Positions 8,701-17,330 of a DNA stretch of 40,751 bases are shown in pieces. Numbering within the stretch: the first letter of the stretch is position 1; every line of letters begins with the position of its first letter. A model generated the notes under the pieces. It had not been told where the DNA came from. It made no database searches and worked only from the letters and a program-made list of their open reading frames with translations. Source of the stretch: an uncultured Slackia sp. (GTDB taxonomy: Bacteria > Actinomycetota > Coriobacteriia > Coriobacteriales > Eggerthellaceae); NCBI RefSeq assembly GCF_944321625.1, contig NZ_CALUMA010000117.1:70311-111061 (forward strand), read 5' to 3'. Position numbers and translations under genes: made by a program.

Positions 8701-9065
8701 GGCTCGTACTTGCCCACGACGTTCTGGCTGATGCCCTTCATGAACGCCTGGGACAGCGCGGGCTTGTCGAACGTCTCAAGAAACAGAACCGCCGCCGCGA
8801 GGAACGCAACTACGGCAGCGGGAATGGATGCAACGGGCAGCACGATGGAAAGCAACACCGCGACGATGGCCACGGCATGGCAGATAACCTTAGACAATCC
8901 AGGGTTGGTGGAGCAGGCGAAATCCTCGATACTCGCCGAGAGGTGCGCCTCCTTCTGAAGGCAATCAGTGATGTAGAGCGCCGCTTGCTGCTCTTCCTCC
9001 GTGCCGGAAGGGCGGGCGCCAATCTCCTGCGAGAGATATGCTATGTGGTCCATCGGTGTGCTCAT
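5775..9065 (-). CDS. Membrane protein with a split, probably inactive M28-type peptidase fold and a roughly 700-residue disordered insert
   Basis: 1096 residues. The first 240 and last 150 residues read as two halves of an M28 (Zn aminopeptidase) fold. The first half contains ILVANYDSG and ANSNAAGVAVMLEVARRL; the second contains VWFVALGSELAEQGG and IIVNLESLGSGE. The usual zinc ligands are changed: the His of HYDS is Asn, the Asp of the DNASG motif is Ser, and no clear terminal His motif remains. It is therefore probably a pseudoenzyme. Hydrophobic segments lie at about 58-97 and 160-213. Between the halves (about 245-945) is an Ala/Glu/Pro-rich region with a coiled-coil-like stretch at about 350-405. 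ATG 9065 is the listed start; ATG 9053 (MDHIAY) is possible. A TATACT on the minus strand (9126-9121) may be its -10. It follows the coiled-coil gene by 87 bases. Confidence 0.7.
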   Translation of the reverse strand: MSTPMDHIAYLSQEIGARPSGTEEEQQAALYITDCLQKEAHLSASIEDFACSTNPGLSKVICHAVAIVAVLLSIVLPVASIPAAVVAFLAAAVLFLETFDKPALSQAFMKGISQNVVGKYEPVRDPESAGARRRKVILVANYDSGKLRRDLAHPLVSVRRVLDIAVLAASVLIPVFLLICGIAFGGVQGAGAIAIIVIKVVLAVIVLIPVVFYILEKTADYNEAANSNAAGVAVMLEVARRLGTGEVSSSPIASGVMHDEQTAREAGVVPDGATISYESDGTGDRLSAAKAAVAAMAGGAVHHGVRDIADNLVQVKDAPIAAPDAAAMSKARQDTREALASAPAGTLAEAAAKAAALHEQAEQRAAEEAAAIERAAQEAELAAAEEQRAAEEAEAARVAAEAEAAKPASVPDWYKKATEKARIKAEQSGEQEDTAQYRSRYADFPSDNHEEPVEDSASAEAAVQVETSVEEQASSQAEEAVSRETTEAAAVATEVEPAAAPAAEAHEASPADATGATPAVQAAAYPSETTAMPALGQQGNLNLDALRAAVQAGAPADDAQQAPQVAQPAPASDISGAETTRLPQMMYYTPPADREDVMRDRAQKDRVTVSAEGLDQAATMDAAEVAPQDAYAHMPLPNQAEVAAAAPVVSRETVPASADQAAPQAAAQGRVLKANIPVVDLPQITLPPITAPELKPVSFEEFRQRAPLANVADAHGQDAAKSLLATTLPSIEGPDADATVGMPAVEEKPQNVSLTGSFAAVEAIGSKPVGDELVDGLDPEDIYVDDADDSAFDAEFTETGAFAGPGYVEMPQSRVGKFFGKFRRKNKKAEESTHDWLGVDEDFDARSVGKARGGWESFRDEEDDWNGGAFSNLRARMGRGGAEPVDERDHEMQEHVESRRAMDAGPAVSADEFAAVAAMAASKASKEESVAPVPHADFEDVQQIYSFASGDINTEVWFVALGSELAEQGGIKAFLADHASDMRGAIIVNLESLGSGELCYLEYEGMLKQMKCSPRMKRFIRKATQASGVDIQGATVNWRESPASFAMKHRAQAVTLAGMDGNKPALMGEADDVIENIDEESLNRAADFVVELLKNI
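7107..7122. promoter_or_regulatory. Degenerate parS-like site inside the M28-like gene
   Basis: Matches parS TGTTTCACGTGAAACA at 14 of 16 bases. On the coding strand it encodes VSRET, the same peptide as the perfect parS inside parA. Binding by ParB is uncertain. Confidence 0.4.
7611..7626. promoter_or_regulatory. Second degenerate parS-like site inside the M28-like gene
   Basis: Matches parS at 14 of 16 bases and again encodes VSRET. Both differences fall at third codon positions of the coding strand. Confidence 0.4.
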
Positions 9066-9152
9066 GTTTACACCTTATCGTTCGCGGTACGTTATTCAAA
9101 TACGGGCATATTCGTTCAATAGTATAGCCCATCGTGCCTCATCCGGGCCGAT

Positions 9153-10460
9153 TTACTGGCTTTCCCCCAGATAATCCCGAATATACGCATCGGACTGCGC
9201 GGCTGCTTCACGTGTGTCGAAGTAGCTGTCGCGCGTTTCCTGCGTGTCAGCCTCAAGGGCGTCCTCGATGGGTTGCGTAGGATCTTTGGGGAGCTTTTGG
9301 GCTATTTCCACCGCTTCGGCGTCGGCCTCGTTGTAGAGCGCGTTCTGCTCGTCCGCCGTGGCCTTGTCCTGGATGTAGATCGCCTCGTTGCTCGCAAGGG
9401 CGTATTCGATGGCCTCAAGACGCTTGGCAATGTAGGACTCGAATACGGAAAGGTCCGCCGAAGGGTAGGCCTCCTGCGCGGAAGCGAGTGACGCGGCGGC
9501 CTCGTTGAGGGTGTCGCGCGCCTGGATGGTCTTCTCCTCGGAGGCCTTGACGTTTTCGTTGGTGGTCTCGGTCACCATGGCTGCGGCCTCTTTGAGCAGG
9601 GCGTCGGCCGCAACGAGGGAATCCCAGCATTGCTGCATCGCCGTCGATGCGGTGCGCGCCTGGGATTCGGCCTGGATGATGATCAGCGCGTCGTCCAGCA
9701 ATTCGGTGCGTGCCGCGGCGCTTTCCTGCGCCTTCAGAGCGGCTTCGCGATCGGCGGATTGCTCCATCGACTCATATGCGGTATCGCCGAACGCAGCGGC
9801 GGCATTGATGTGGATGCGCGCGGCGTCCATCTGGGCAATCAAGGCGTCAAGGTCTTCGTCGGACGTGTCGCCGATGCCATCCGTCGCCAGCTCGTCCACG
9901 GCAAGAACCACCTCGTCGGCCGTTTCCAGCTCTTGCATGGCCTGGCCCAACACCGTCAGGTTTTCCATGTTCTGCTGGTAGGCGCTCCACAGGTGATAGC
10001 CGGCGTAGGCGATGACCACGATGGATGCCGCCACGCCCACGACCGTGCCTACGACGCGGCGGGCGCGACGCGCGGATTTACGGCGGCGAATCTCGGCTTC
10101 GGGGTCGTCCAGCGCACGCTTGCGCGCACGGGCGGCGCGACCCTTGGTGGACAGGTCGAGGGCGTATCCGGCCACATCGGCCCCGGTGGGGGCGTTTCCG
10201 GCGTTTTTCTCCGCCCTTTTCTCTGCTTTTTTCTCTGACTTCTTCTCTTTACGCGATGCACCTTTTTCGACGGAAAACACCGACACCTTGTTCAGGCGCG
10301 AGAGGCGTGGCGTGGTGGACGACTTGCCGTCTGCCTTCTTGCTGCGCTCGTCCAACACCGAAAGCGAGAGCTCGTTGGACGTGCCCGCGGTATTGCCCTT
10401 GATATGCAGGTTTTCGGCGATGCCCCTGAACAGGTGCGAACGGTTGTCGTTATGCGCCAT
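9153..10460 (-). CDS. Single-pass membrane protein with long helical extracytoplasmic region, unknown function
   Basis: 435 residues, family not recognised. Residues 1-134 are charged, with very basic clusters (about 70-90 and 106-135). One hydrophobic helix spans about 135-158. The remainder is Ala/Glu/Asp-rich and predicted helical, consistent with coiled coils on the outer side of the membrane. No catalytic motif is visible. ATG 10460 overlaps the end of the upstream DinG-like gene by 11 bases, so the two are probably translationally coupled and co-transcribed, with the M28-like gene possibly third in the unit. An envelope or scaffold role is only a guess. Confidence 0.75.
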   Translation of the reverse strand: MAHNDNRSHLFRGIAENLHIKGNTAGTSNELSLSVLDERSKKADGKSSTTPRLSRLNKVSVFSVEKGASRKEKKSEKKAEKRAEKNAGNAPTGADVAGYALDLSTKGRAARARKRALDDPEAEIRRRKSARRARRVVGTVVGVAASIVVIAYAGYHLWSAYQQNMENLTVLGQAMQELETADEVVLAVDELATDGIGDTSDEDLDALIAQMDAARIHINAAAAFGDTAYESMEQSADREAALKAQESAAARTELLDDALIIIQAESQARTASTAMQQCWDSLVAADALLKEAAAMVTETTNENVKASEEKTIQARDTLNEAAASLASAQEAYPSADLSVFESYIAKRLEAIEYALASNEAIYIQDKATADEQNALYNEADAEAVEIAQKLPKDPTQPIEDALEADTQETRDSYFDTREAAAQSDAYIRDYLGESQ

Positions 10461-13400
10461 AGACCCCGCCTATCGCGTTGCCTGCCTCATCGGGTGGGGC
10501 GGCGATTCCGCGCGGCGCACGCTCGTCCGCGATACGCGCGAGCGCCTCGACGGCCAGCACGGCCTCGTCGATGGTGCACGCGGTGATGTTCTGCGAGGGA
10601 AGCGACTTGAGGAACGACCTGCCGTATCCCTTGGTCAAAAGGCGGCGGTCGGCAAGAATCAGCACGCCGGTGTCGGTGGACGATCTGATCAGACGCCCTG
10701 CCGCCTGCTTCACCTCAATCACCGCTTGAGGCAGCGTGTAGTGCGACCACGCCGCAGAATCGCGCTGCGCGCGCTCGCACGACAGGGGGTCGGTGGGCTT
10801 TGCGAAGGGCAGCTTAGGAATGACCACGCCTTTGAGCGTGGCACCCGGCGCGTCGAAGCCCTCCCAGAAGCTTTTGAGGGCAAACAGCGAAAGGTGTTCG
10901 TCTTTGAGGAAGTCATCGCGCAGGCCCTTGGTGGACACGCCCCACTTCTGGCACACGAGCCTGAGGCCGTTTTCCTTCATCACGGGGTCAACCGCGTCGT
11001 AGCAGGCCTCCATCTCGCGCCTGTTGGTGAACAGCGTGAGCATGCTGCCCTGCTGCGCCACATGCACGCGCGTAAGCAGCTCCTGAAGCGTTTCGAGGTA
11101 ACCGGGCTGGTTGGGCTCGGGGATGTCCTTGATCACGAACACGCGCATATTGGCGTCGAAATCGTAGCTTGAACCCAAAAGGCACGTTTCCACACGCGAC
11201 GATTCGTCGGCGCCCAAGCCCATGGCGTTCATGAAGGTTCTGAATTCGCCGCCGACGGTGATCGTAGCGCTGGCGTACACCACGCTTTCGGTGTTTTCGT
11301 ACAGCGTTTCGCCCAAGGTTTGCCCGATATCGACGATCTGCGCCGTCAGCGATTCGGCGATGCGCTCCGGCTTGCGCGACAGCTTGGCGGAATACACGAA
11401 GCGCGGGTCGCCCGTCTCAAGGATGAGCTCGCTTGCCTGGAGCATCTCTTTGGCGTCGATCACCACGGTTGCGATTTCGCGCTGACAGTCGGCGACGCCG
11501 TCCACGCCTTCGAGGAACGCGATGAGCTCGTTGCCCGACGTGATCAGGCGCTCGGCGGCCTCGCGGAACGTGCGGCCGTATCCGCGCAGCGCCGAGAAAC
11601 GTGCGTCCTGGCGAATTTGGTCGTTAATCCAGAGCTCGATGTTCTCATAGCCCTTGTTGCCGCGACCGGTGTCGCATGCGATCAGGTCTTTCATGTGATG
11701 AGCGAGCTCGGTTGCGGCGTCGGCGAACGCCTTGCCGCGTGCGCGTGCTTTCTCGGTAAGGCCGTAGAACAGCGTGCTTGCCTCGGGCTGCGTTCCCGAA
11801 TCGAGGGGAGCGCGACGCTCGGTGCGCACGAAAACGTTGCGTTTGGCGTCGTCAGAGGCCAGACGGTTGGCCAGGCGCACCATTTCGGCCGCGTCGAGGG
11901 ATATGGCGAGTGCGCGGCGAGCCTCGGCCTCGGCGCCATGGGCCTCATCCACCACCCAGTAACGGGCGCGGGGCAGAAGCCCGCCATCGGCGGCCAGGTC
12001 GCAGAAGAACAGCGAGTGGTTGGTTACTACGATATCGGCGGATTCTGCCTTTTTGCGCAGGCCGTGCACGAAGCAGTGCGTACCGAAGTAGGGGCATTTG
12101 CGGCGCAGGCAGTCGCGCGACGTGGTGGTGAAGGCGTAGCGGGGCAGCGCCTTGAAGTCGAGCTTGAGGCCGTCGATGTCGTCATATTCGGTTTGTTCGA
12201 TGAACGAAAGCAGCGCCGCGATAGAAGGAGCCTGGCTCACGTCCTTGCCTGCCACATTGACCACGCGCGCACCCTCGTGCGCAACGCGGTCCACCAGGCG
12301 TAAGCAGGGATAATGCGAGAAGCCCTTGAGGGCCACGTAGCTCAGGTCGCCTTCGCCGTTGGCGGCAAGGCCCTGCGCGAGCAGGGGGAGTTCCTTGTAA
12401 ACGATTTGGTCGAGCAGGGCGTTTGTCTTGGTGGCGACGCCCATGGGCACATGATTGCGTACGGCCGTCAGCGCGGCGGGCAACAGATACGCCATGGATT
12501 TGCCCACGCCCGTGCCCGCTTCCACTACGAGGTTGGTACCGGTCGAAAACGCCTTCAGAACCTCGTCGGCCATGATGGCTTGCTCCTGGCGCGGCTCGAA
12601 GCCGTCGTAGAGACCGCCGACGATACCATCGGCGGTAAACGCCTGGGCAATTTCCTGAGCATCGGGGAATTCGATGGGTGCTTGGTCGGAGGAAAAACGC
12701 ACGTCACGCGGCGCGAGGTCTGGCGAAAGGGGTTGACCTGCAGTAGTCGCGTCGCCCACGACTGCATTGCGCGTGGCATGGTCGCTTTGTTGTGCCGCCG
12801 ACAGGCGCGCATGGCGTAAACCCCTGATGGTAAGGGGGTAACGCTTGCACTCCACGCCGGTTTCAGCCTTTGCTTCTTCGAGCGCAGCCATATGGCTTGC
12901 CATACACGAGAACACCGCGCCGGTGGGCCATTCCTCAACCGGGGCCAGAGACGCAATATGTTCCACCAGATCGAGGGGCATACTTGCGATCGCCGCAAGA
13001 AGGATGCGGTATACGGCACACAGCGCCTCGACGTCGGCGTCGGCGCGATGGGTCGAAATAGGGGCGTCGAACGCTCTGACCAGGTCAATCAGGCGATGCG
13101 ACTTCAGACGCGGAAGCGCGATGCGCGCCAGGTCGAGCGAATCCACCCAAAGGTTTTCGAGCAGGGGATAGCCCGAGGGGCTTTTCGTAGTGAACCCCTT
13201 GTCGAATGCCGCGTTGTGCGCGACAACGGTGGCGTCACCCACGAATTCCGCCAGCTGGGCGCGAGCTTCGTCGGGTAGAGGGGCATCCGCCACATCTTCG
13301 TCGTGAATATTGGTAAGACGCGCGACGTCCTCGGGGATGGGCTTGCCGGGGTTCACGAAAGTGACGAACCAATCGGTGACCTTGCCGCATTCCATGCGCG

Positions 13401-13581
13401 CGGCGGCAATCTGCGTCAATTCGTCATGATGCTGCGAGAATCCCGTGGTCTCGGTGTCAAGAATCACTACATTGCGGTCGAGTTCGCCAAAATCCGAGCG
13501 GGCAGCCACGTCGCACAACGCGGCATAGCGCTCGCATACATCTTTCGGCGTGCCTTCGGTGATAAAGTCGTATACACTCAT
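10450..13581 (-). CDS. dinG: DinG-family ATP-dependent helicase with N-terminal DnaQ-type 3'-5' exonuclease domain
   Basis: 1043 residues. Residues about 37-200 form a DEDD exonuclease: ExoI DTETTG (42-47), ExoII AHNAAFD (121-127), ExoIII HRADADVEAL (178-187). The rest is an XPD/DinG superfamily 2 helicase with Walker A EAGTGVGKS (354-362), cysteines 426, 491, 496 and 503 that fit an iron-sulphur cluster, the DEAH box (545-548), and the C-terminal QAAGRLIRS motif. The exonuclease-helicase fusion is the form known from Firmicutes DinG. It should act on damaged or structured DNA in the cytoplasm. The start is ATG 13581, without a strong ribosome site. It is divergent from the plus-strand gene at 13646, and its 3' end overlaps the next minus-strand gene. 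Confidence 0.92.
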   Translation of the reverse strand: MSVYDFITEGTPKDVCERYAALCDVAARSDFGELDRNVVILDTETTGFSQHHDELTQIAAARMECGKVTDWFVTFVNPGKPIPEDVARLTNIHDEDVADAPLPDEARAQLAEFVGDATVVAHNAAFDKGFTTKSPSGYPLLENLWVDSLDLARIALPRLKSHRLIDLVRAFDAPISTHRADADVEALCAVYRILLAAIASMPLDLVEHIASLAPVEEWPTGAVFSCMASHMAALEEAKAETGVECKRYPLTIRGLRHARLSAAQQSDHATRNAVVGDATTAGQPLSPDLAPRDVRFSSDQAPIEFPDAQEIAQAFTADGIVGGLYDGFEPRQEQAIMADEVLKAFSTGTNLVVEAGTGVGKSMAYLLPAALTAVRNHVPMGVATKTNALLDQIVYKELPLLAQGLAANGEGDLSYVALKGFSHYPCLRLVDRVAHEGARVVNVAGKDVSQAPSIAALLSFIEQTEYDDIDGLKLDFKALPRYAFTTTSRDCLRRKCPYFGTHCFVHGLRKKAESADIVVTNHSLFFCDLAADGGLLPRARYWVVDEAHGAEAEARRALAISLDAAEMVRLANRLASDDAKRNVFVRTERRAPLDSGTQPEASTLFYGLTEKARARGKAFADAATELAHHMKDLIACDTGRGNKGYENIELWINDQIRQDARFSALRGYGRTFREAAERLITSGNELIAFLEGVDGVADCQREIATVVIDAKEMLQASELILETGDPRFVYSAKLSRKPERIAESLTAQIVDIGQTLGETLYENTESVVYASATITVGGEFRTFMNAMGLGADESSRVETCLLGSSYDFDANMRVFVIKDIPEPNQPGYLETLQELLTRVHVAQQGSMLTLFTNRREMEACYDAVDPVMKENGLRLVCQKWGVSTKGLRDDFLKDEHLSLFALKSFWEGFDAPGATLKGVVIPKLPFAKPTDPLSCERAQRDSAAWSHYTLPQAVIEVKQAAGRLIRSSTDTGVLILADRRLLTKGYGRSFLKSLPSQNITACTIDEAVLAVEALARIADERAPRGIAAPPDEAGNAIGGVYGA

Positions 13582-13645
13582 AGTTTATATGTCGCAATCT
13601 CGTCGATTTAGTTAGCACGCATTAGCCTAACACGAAAGGGCCCTC

Positions 13646-14305
13646 ATGGCACATTTCAACGCCTCAGATGTGTATTTCGGAACATACGCCCGTTTTGTCG
13701 CGCCGGATAAGAAAACCGGTGCGGCGTTGGGCGGACCCGATAATGCCGTAGGCGATATAGGAACGATAGAATGGCAACTTGACCAGGATAAACGTCAGCA
13801 GGCATGGCTCAAGAACCCCTACGGCGCGCTGATTGGGCACCTCAATCCTATGGTGTCTCACACGCTGGCGATCTACAAGGCCAAAGGGTGGGAAATTCGC
13901 TATGTGCTGAGCTTCACTGCCTATAGCGACGATGTGGCGCGGAGCGAATATTGGGGAGAAGCGGCCATTATCGCGTTCGCGCCTCGCTATGCCGCACAAT
14001 TCGAGCAATTTCTGAGCACATTCGCGAGCCGCGCCGCCGACGGATTGCGTCCCGACCCCGATTTGAATTCTCAGGCGGTGGAAGCCATCGCCAACGACCC
14101 TTCGTCGTGGCAGCCGGGCGCCAAGGTGAAGATTCCCCAAGGGGATGGCAGGACGGCTATCTTGAAAGACCATCGCACCCTGCATGATAAGCTTCTTGAC
14201 CAGGCGCGTCGTAAGAATCCCGGATGCTACGTGATTGGATGGGCGTTCATTTTCGCCGTCATCGCGGGCGTCGTATGGCTGCTACACTCGATGGGATTGT
14301 TCTAG
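13646..14305 (+). CDS. Tail-anchored small membrane protein, unknown function
   Basis: 219 residues, family not recognised. The first about 185 residues are mixed and soluble, with many Trp and Tyr. The last about 28 residues form one hydrophobic helix (CYVIGWAFIFAVIAGVVWLL) with almost nothing after it, as in a C-terminal anchor with the body in the cytoplasm. GAAAGGG lies 8 bases before the ATG. It is the only plus-strand gene between two minus-strand groups and ends at a shared terminator with ddl. Confidence 0.75.
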   Translation: MAHFNASDVYFGTYARFVAPDKKTGAALGGPDNAVGDIGTIEWQLDQDKRQQAWLKNPYGALIGHLNPMVSHTLAIYKAKGWEIRYVLSFTAYSDDVARSEYWGEAAIIAFAPRYAAQFEQFLSTFASRAADGLRPDPDLNSQAVEAIANDPSSWQPGAKVKIPQGDGRTAILKDHRTLHDKLLDQARRKNPGCYVIGWAFIFAVIAGVVWLLHSMGLF

Positions 14306-14322
14306 GCTCTTTCGCAACAAAG

Positions 14323-14369
14323 AAAGCCTCCCATCTCCGAACCTCCAAAAGGGCCAGAGGGGAGGCTTT
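14323..14369. terminator. Bidirectional terminator between the 219-residue protein and ddl
   Basis: AAAGCCTCCC (14323-14332) pairs perfectly with GGGAGGCTTT (14360-14369), with T-rich exits on both strands. It sits between two convergent genes. Confidence 0.8.
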
Positions 14370-14425
14370 TGGTTCAAGAAACGCTTTTTACACCGAAGCG
14401 TCCTAAAAACCTTGCCGAGCGGGAA

Positions 14426-15385
14426 TTATTCGTCTTCCAAGGCGAATTCGATAAGCTTCTCGCACAGCTGGGGAAATTCCATGCCCGCCACACGTGCGGC
14501 GTCGGGAACCAGCGACGTATTGGTCATGCCGGGCAGCGTGTTGGTTTCCAGGATCCAGCACTGGCCCTCCTTGTCCAGCATGAAGTCGCTGCGCGAAATG
14601 CCGCGGCAGCCAAGGATTGAATGCGCGGCGACGGCCATATTCTGCGCCTCTTCAGTGATTTCGGCAGAAACGGGCGCGGGGCACAGATGGGTGCTGCCTC
14701 CCTCGGCGTACTTCGCGTGATAGTTGTAGAACTCGTCCTGGTTGGGCACCACCTGGATGATGGGAAGGGCGAAGGGGTCCTCGGTACCAAGCACACCGAT
14801 GGTCAGCTCAGTGCCCTCGATGAAGGCCTCAATCATGGCCTCATCGTCCACGGCAAGCGCAGTCGCAATGGCTTCGCGCAGGTCGGCGGCATCTTTGACG
14901 ATGGTCATGCCGAGCGAAGAGCCCTCAGTGGAAGGCTTGACCACGCAGGGAATGCCCACGGTTTCGACAATTTCTCCCATATCCTCGTCGTCGAGCACGT
15001 CGTTTTTGCCCACGGCCATCGAAGGCGCGACGCGAAGGCCCGCGGCGGCGTAATATTCCTTGGCACGGGGCTTGTTAACCGCAATGGCATTCGCCAAGAT
15101 GCCCGAGCCAGTGTAGGGGATGCCCACCGTCTGCAGGAAGCCCTGAATGCTGCCGTCTTCGCCGCCCTTGCCGTGCAGCGTAAGGAACGCGACATCAAAA
15201 TCCTCAGTGATCAGGCGCTTCAGGTCCTCTTTGGAGGAGGGGTCGATCAGCGTGGCAGAAAAACCCGCCTCTTCGAGGGCAGCGGCGCAGCATTTGCCGG
15301 AATTCAGAGAGACTTCGCGCTCTCCGCTCGTGCCGCCGTACACCACAGCGACCGAATAATCTTTGGGATTACCGGAATAAGCCAT
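14426..15385 (-). CDS. ddl: D-alanine--D-alanine ligase
   Basis: 319 residues. It makes D-Ala-D-Ala for peptidoglycan precursors, using ATP. The N-terminal signature YGGTSGEREVSL (16-27) and the ATP-grasp motifs KPSTEGSSLGM, EAFIEGTELTIGVLG and ILETNTLPGMT are present, and the length is normal. ATG 15385 is preceded by GGATGAAAG. It is a single gene, convergent with the gene at 13646 and divergent from rubrerythrin. Confidence 0.95.
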   Translation of the reverse strand: MAYSGNPKDYSVAVVYGGTSGEREVSLNSGKCCAAALEEAGFSATLIDPSSKEDLKRLITEDFDVAFLTLHGKGGEDGSIQGFLQTVGIPYTGSGILANAIAVNKPRAKEYYAAAGLRVAPSMAVGKNDVLDDEDMGEIVETVGIPCVVKPSTEGSSLGMTIVKDAADLREAIATALAVDDEAMIEAFIEGTELTIGVLGTEDPFALPIIQVVPNQDEFYNYHAKYAEGGSTHLCPAPVSAEITEEAQNMAVAAHSILGCRGISRSDFMLDKEGQCWILETNTLPGMTNTSLVPDAARVAGMEFPQLCEKLIEFALEDE

Positions 15386-15495
15386 CTTTCATCCTTACGC
15401 GCGGGCGCGCCGCCGATGAATCGAGCGTCGCGGCGCGCTGGTTGTATCGTTGCGTGACCAATATATCGCATGGCGTATAGGTTGGGTGATTTCCG

Positions 15496-15523
15496 TTGAC
15501 AGAACACATTGAAGCAGTATTAT
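15496..15523 (+). promoter_or_regulatory. Sigma-70-type promoter of rubrerythrin
   Basis: TTGACA at 15496-15501 and TATTAT at 15518-15523 with a 16-bp spacer. A 5' leader of about 45 bases separates it from the start codon. Confidence 0.7.
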
Positions 15524-15574
15524 TGTCCCGTCAGTGCTTATTGCAACATTGTCCTAATAAGAAAGAAGGATGCT

Positions 15575-16069
15575 ATGAAGATCTATCGTTGCAAGGTGTG
15601 CGGCTACCTCCACGTTGGCTCCGCCCCCGAAGAGTGCCCCATGTGCCATGCCAAGCAGGCCGCCTTCTATGAGTATGAGCTGCCCGATGTGAGCGGCACC
15701 AAGACCGCTGAGAACCTGGCTGCCGCTTTCGCTGGCGAGTCCCAGGCCAACCGTAAGTACACCCTGTGGCAGCAGATTGCCAAGGAGGCCGGCCAGGAAG
15801 AGGCCGCCGCTGCGTTCGACCGTCCCATGGCCGAGGAAACCGCCCATGCTCTGGCCGAGGCCGTGTACCTGGGCATGTTCGGCGACGTGAAGAAGAACCT
15901 CGAGGACGCCGCTGCTGGCGAGCAGTACGAGGAAGAGAACATGTATCCCGAGTTCGCCAAGGTCGCTCGCGAAGAGGGTTTTGAGGATATCGCCCACTTC
16001 TTCGAGATGACCGGCAAGTTCGAGGGTATGCACAAGGCTGGCTATCAGAAGGCCGCTGCCGCCCTGTAA
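15575..16069 (+). CDS. rbr: Rubrerythrin with N-terminal rubredoxin domain
   Basis: 164 residues. The rubredoxin knuckles CKVCG and CPMC (Cys 6, 9, 21, 24) come first, followed by a ferritin-like diiron helical bundle with GESQANRKY and MAEETAHA. This is the reversed domain order seen in anaerobes. Such proteins reduce hydrogen peroxide in the cytoplasm, protecting anaerobes from oxygen. ATG 15575 is chosen because AGAAGGA precedes it by 4 bases; an upstream in-frame ATG (15509) lacks one. It has its own promoter. Confidence 0.93.
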   Translation: MKIYRCKVCGYLHVGSAPEECPMCHAKQAAFYEYELPDVSGTKTAENLAAAFAGESQANRKYTLWQQIAKEAGQEEAAAAFDRPMAEETAHALAEAVYLGMFGDVKKNLEDAAAGEQYEEENMYPEFAKVAREEGFEDIAHFFEMTGKFEGMHKAGYQKAAAAL

Positions 16070-16168
16070 GCGATACAACTGCTTTGCAAAGCGATGCCCC
16101 AAAGCATCGCTGGGGTGATGTCCTTCATCGGCAGCGCACAACGATGCCGCCGGAAATACTTAGTCATG

Positions 16169-16201
16169 ATAATGGCCGCTCGATTGGGCGGCCATTATTT
16201 A
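16169..16201 (+). terminator. Terminator-like hairpin after rubrerythrin
   Basis: ATAATGGCCGC (16169-16179) pairs perfectly with GCGGCCATTAT (16188-16198), followed by TTTAT. A smaller hairpin, GCGATGC/GCATCGC, lies at 16091-16110. Confidence 0.7.
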
Positions 16202-16305
16202 TGCCTTCACCCTTCCAGCAGGACGAAATACCTGTTCAGGAGCGAGAGGAAGATTGCTCGGACACGTTTTTGCCTTACAGCCCCTTAGCTCCTCTTACCC
16301 CTTTA

Positions 16306-17325
16306 TTACAAGGTCTTATTCTTAAGTTGCCCGCACGCGCCTGCGATATCGCCGCCGCGGGATTGGCGCAGCGTAGCTTCGGTTCCTGAACCCTGTAGGC
16401 GCTCGATAAATCGCTCGACACGATGATGGGAAGCCGGTTTGAACGGAGAATCGTCGATTTCATTCAAAGGGATGAGGTTCACATGGCAGCTGAGCCCATC
16501 ACAGAAATCAACTAGTGCATCCAGGTTCCGCTCATCATCATTCATATTTGAAATCATGAGATACTCGAATGTAATTCTGCGCTTCGAGATGGCTTGATAC
16601 TGACACAGAACCTCGTGAAGCTCTGCAAGCGGCTGATTCGCAACCTTGGGCATCAATTCATCGCGGGTTTTCTGAATGGCAGAATGAAGCGACACGGCAA
16701 GCGTGAACTGCTCAGGCTCCTGAGCAAATTTCTGAATTCCAGCAAAGACTCCACAGGTAGATACTGTAATTTTACGCGCGGCGATATTCAGCCCCTGCTC
16801 GCTATTCAGAATGGTCAATGCTTTTCTCACGTTGTCATAATTCAGGAACGGCTCACCTTGACCCATTGCAACAAGATTGGTCACGCGTCGACCCATATCA
16901 TGCTGCGCTATCAAGACCTGCTCAACCATTTCTCCGGGAAGAAGATTGCGCGTGAACCCTTCATGGCCCGTCGCGCAGAAAGAACACGCCATCGCGCACC
17001 CCACCTGCGTGGAAAAGCATACGGTTAGGCGATCCTGGGAAGGAATGGCAACCATTTCGGTTGCAGTGCCGTCGGTGAACTGAATGACGTACTTCCTGGT
17101 TCCATCGGATGAAACCTGTCGGTCGATAACCGCAGCAGGGAGAAGCGGAAGCTCTTCCGCCAAAGTCGCGCGCAGGTTCTTGGGGAGATTCGTCATCTCA
17201 TCGTACGAGCACGCGCCCTTTTGATAGAGCCATTGATATACCTGCTTCGCGCGAAATTGGGGCAAACCCTTGTCTTTGAAGAGCTGCCCCAATTCATCGA
17301 GCGAATATGCTTTTATCTCAGCCAT
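16306..17325 (-). CDS. rlmN: Dual-specificity 23S rRNA/tRNA (adenine-C2) methyltransferase
   Basis: 339 residues, radical SAM enzyme that methylates C2 of A2503 in 23S rRNA and A37 of some tRNAs. The cluster motif CAMACSFCATG gives Cys 110, 114 and 117. The acceptor cysteine is Cys 331 in AGACGQLKN, and GQGEPFLNYDN is the family's GE motif. Length is normal. ATG 17325 lies only 5 bases after the parB stop, so rlmN is the third gene of the parA-parB-rlmN operon, an unusual partner for chromosome partition genes. Confidence 0.95.
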   Translation of the reverse strand: MAEIKAYSLDELGQLFKDKGLPQFRAKQVYQWLYQKGACSYDEMTNLPKNLRATLAEELPLLPAAVIDRQVSSDGTRKYVIQFTDGTATEMVAIPSQDRLTVCFSTQVGCAMACSFCATGHEGFTRNLLPGEMVEQVLIAQHDMGRRVTNLVAMGQGEPFLNYDNVRKALTILNSEQGLNIAARKITVSTCGVFAGIQKFAQEPEQFTLAVSLHSAIQKTRDELMPKVANQPLAELHEVLCQYQAISKRRITFEYLMISNMNDDERNLDALVDFCDGLSCHVNLIPLNEIDDSPFKPASHHRVERFIERLQGSGTEATLRQSRGGDIAGACGQLKNKTL

Positions 17326-17330
17326 GCGGC

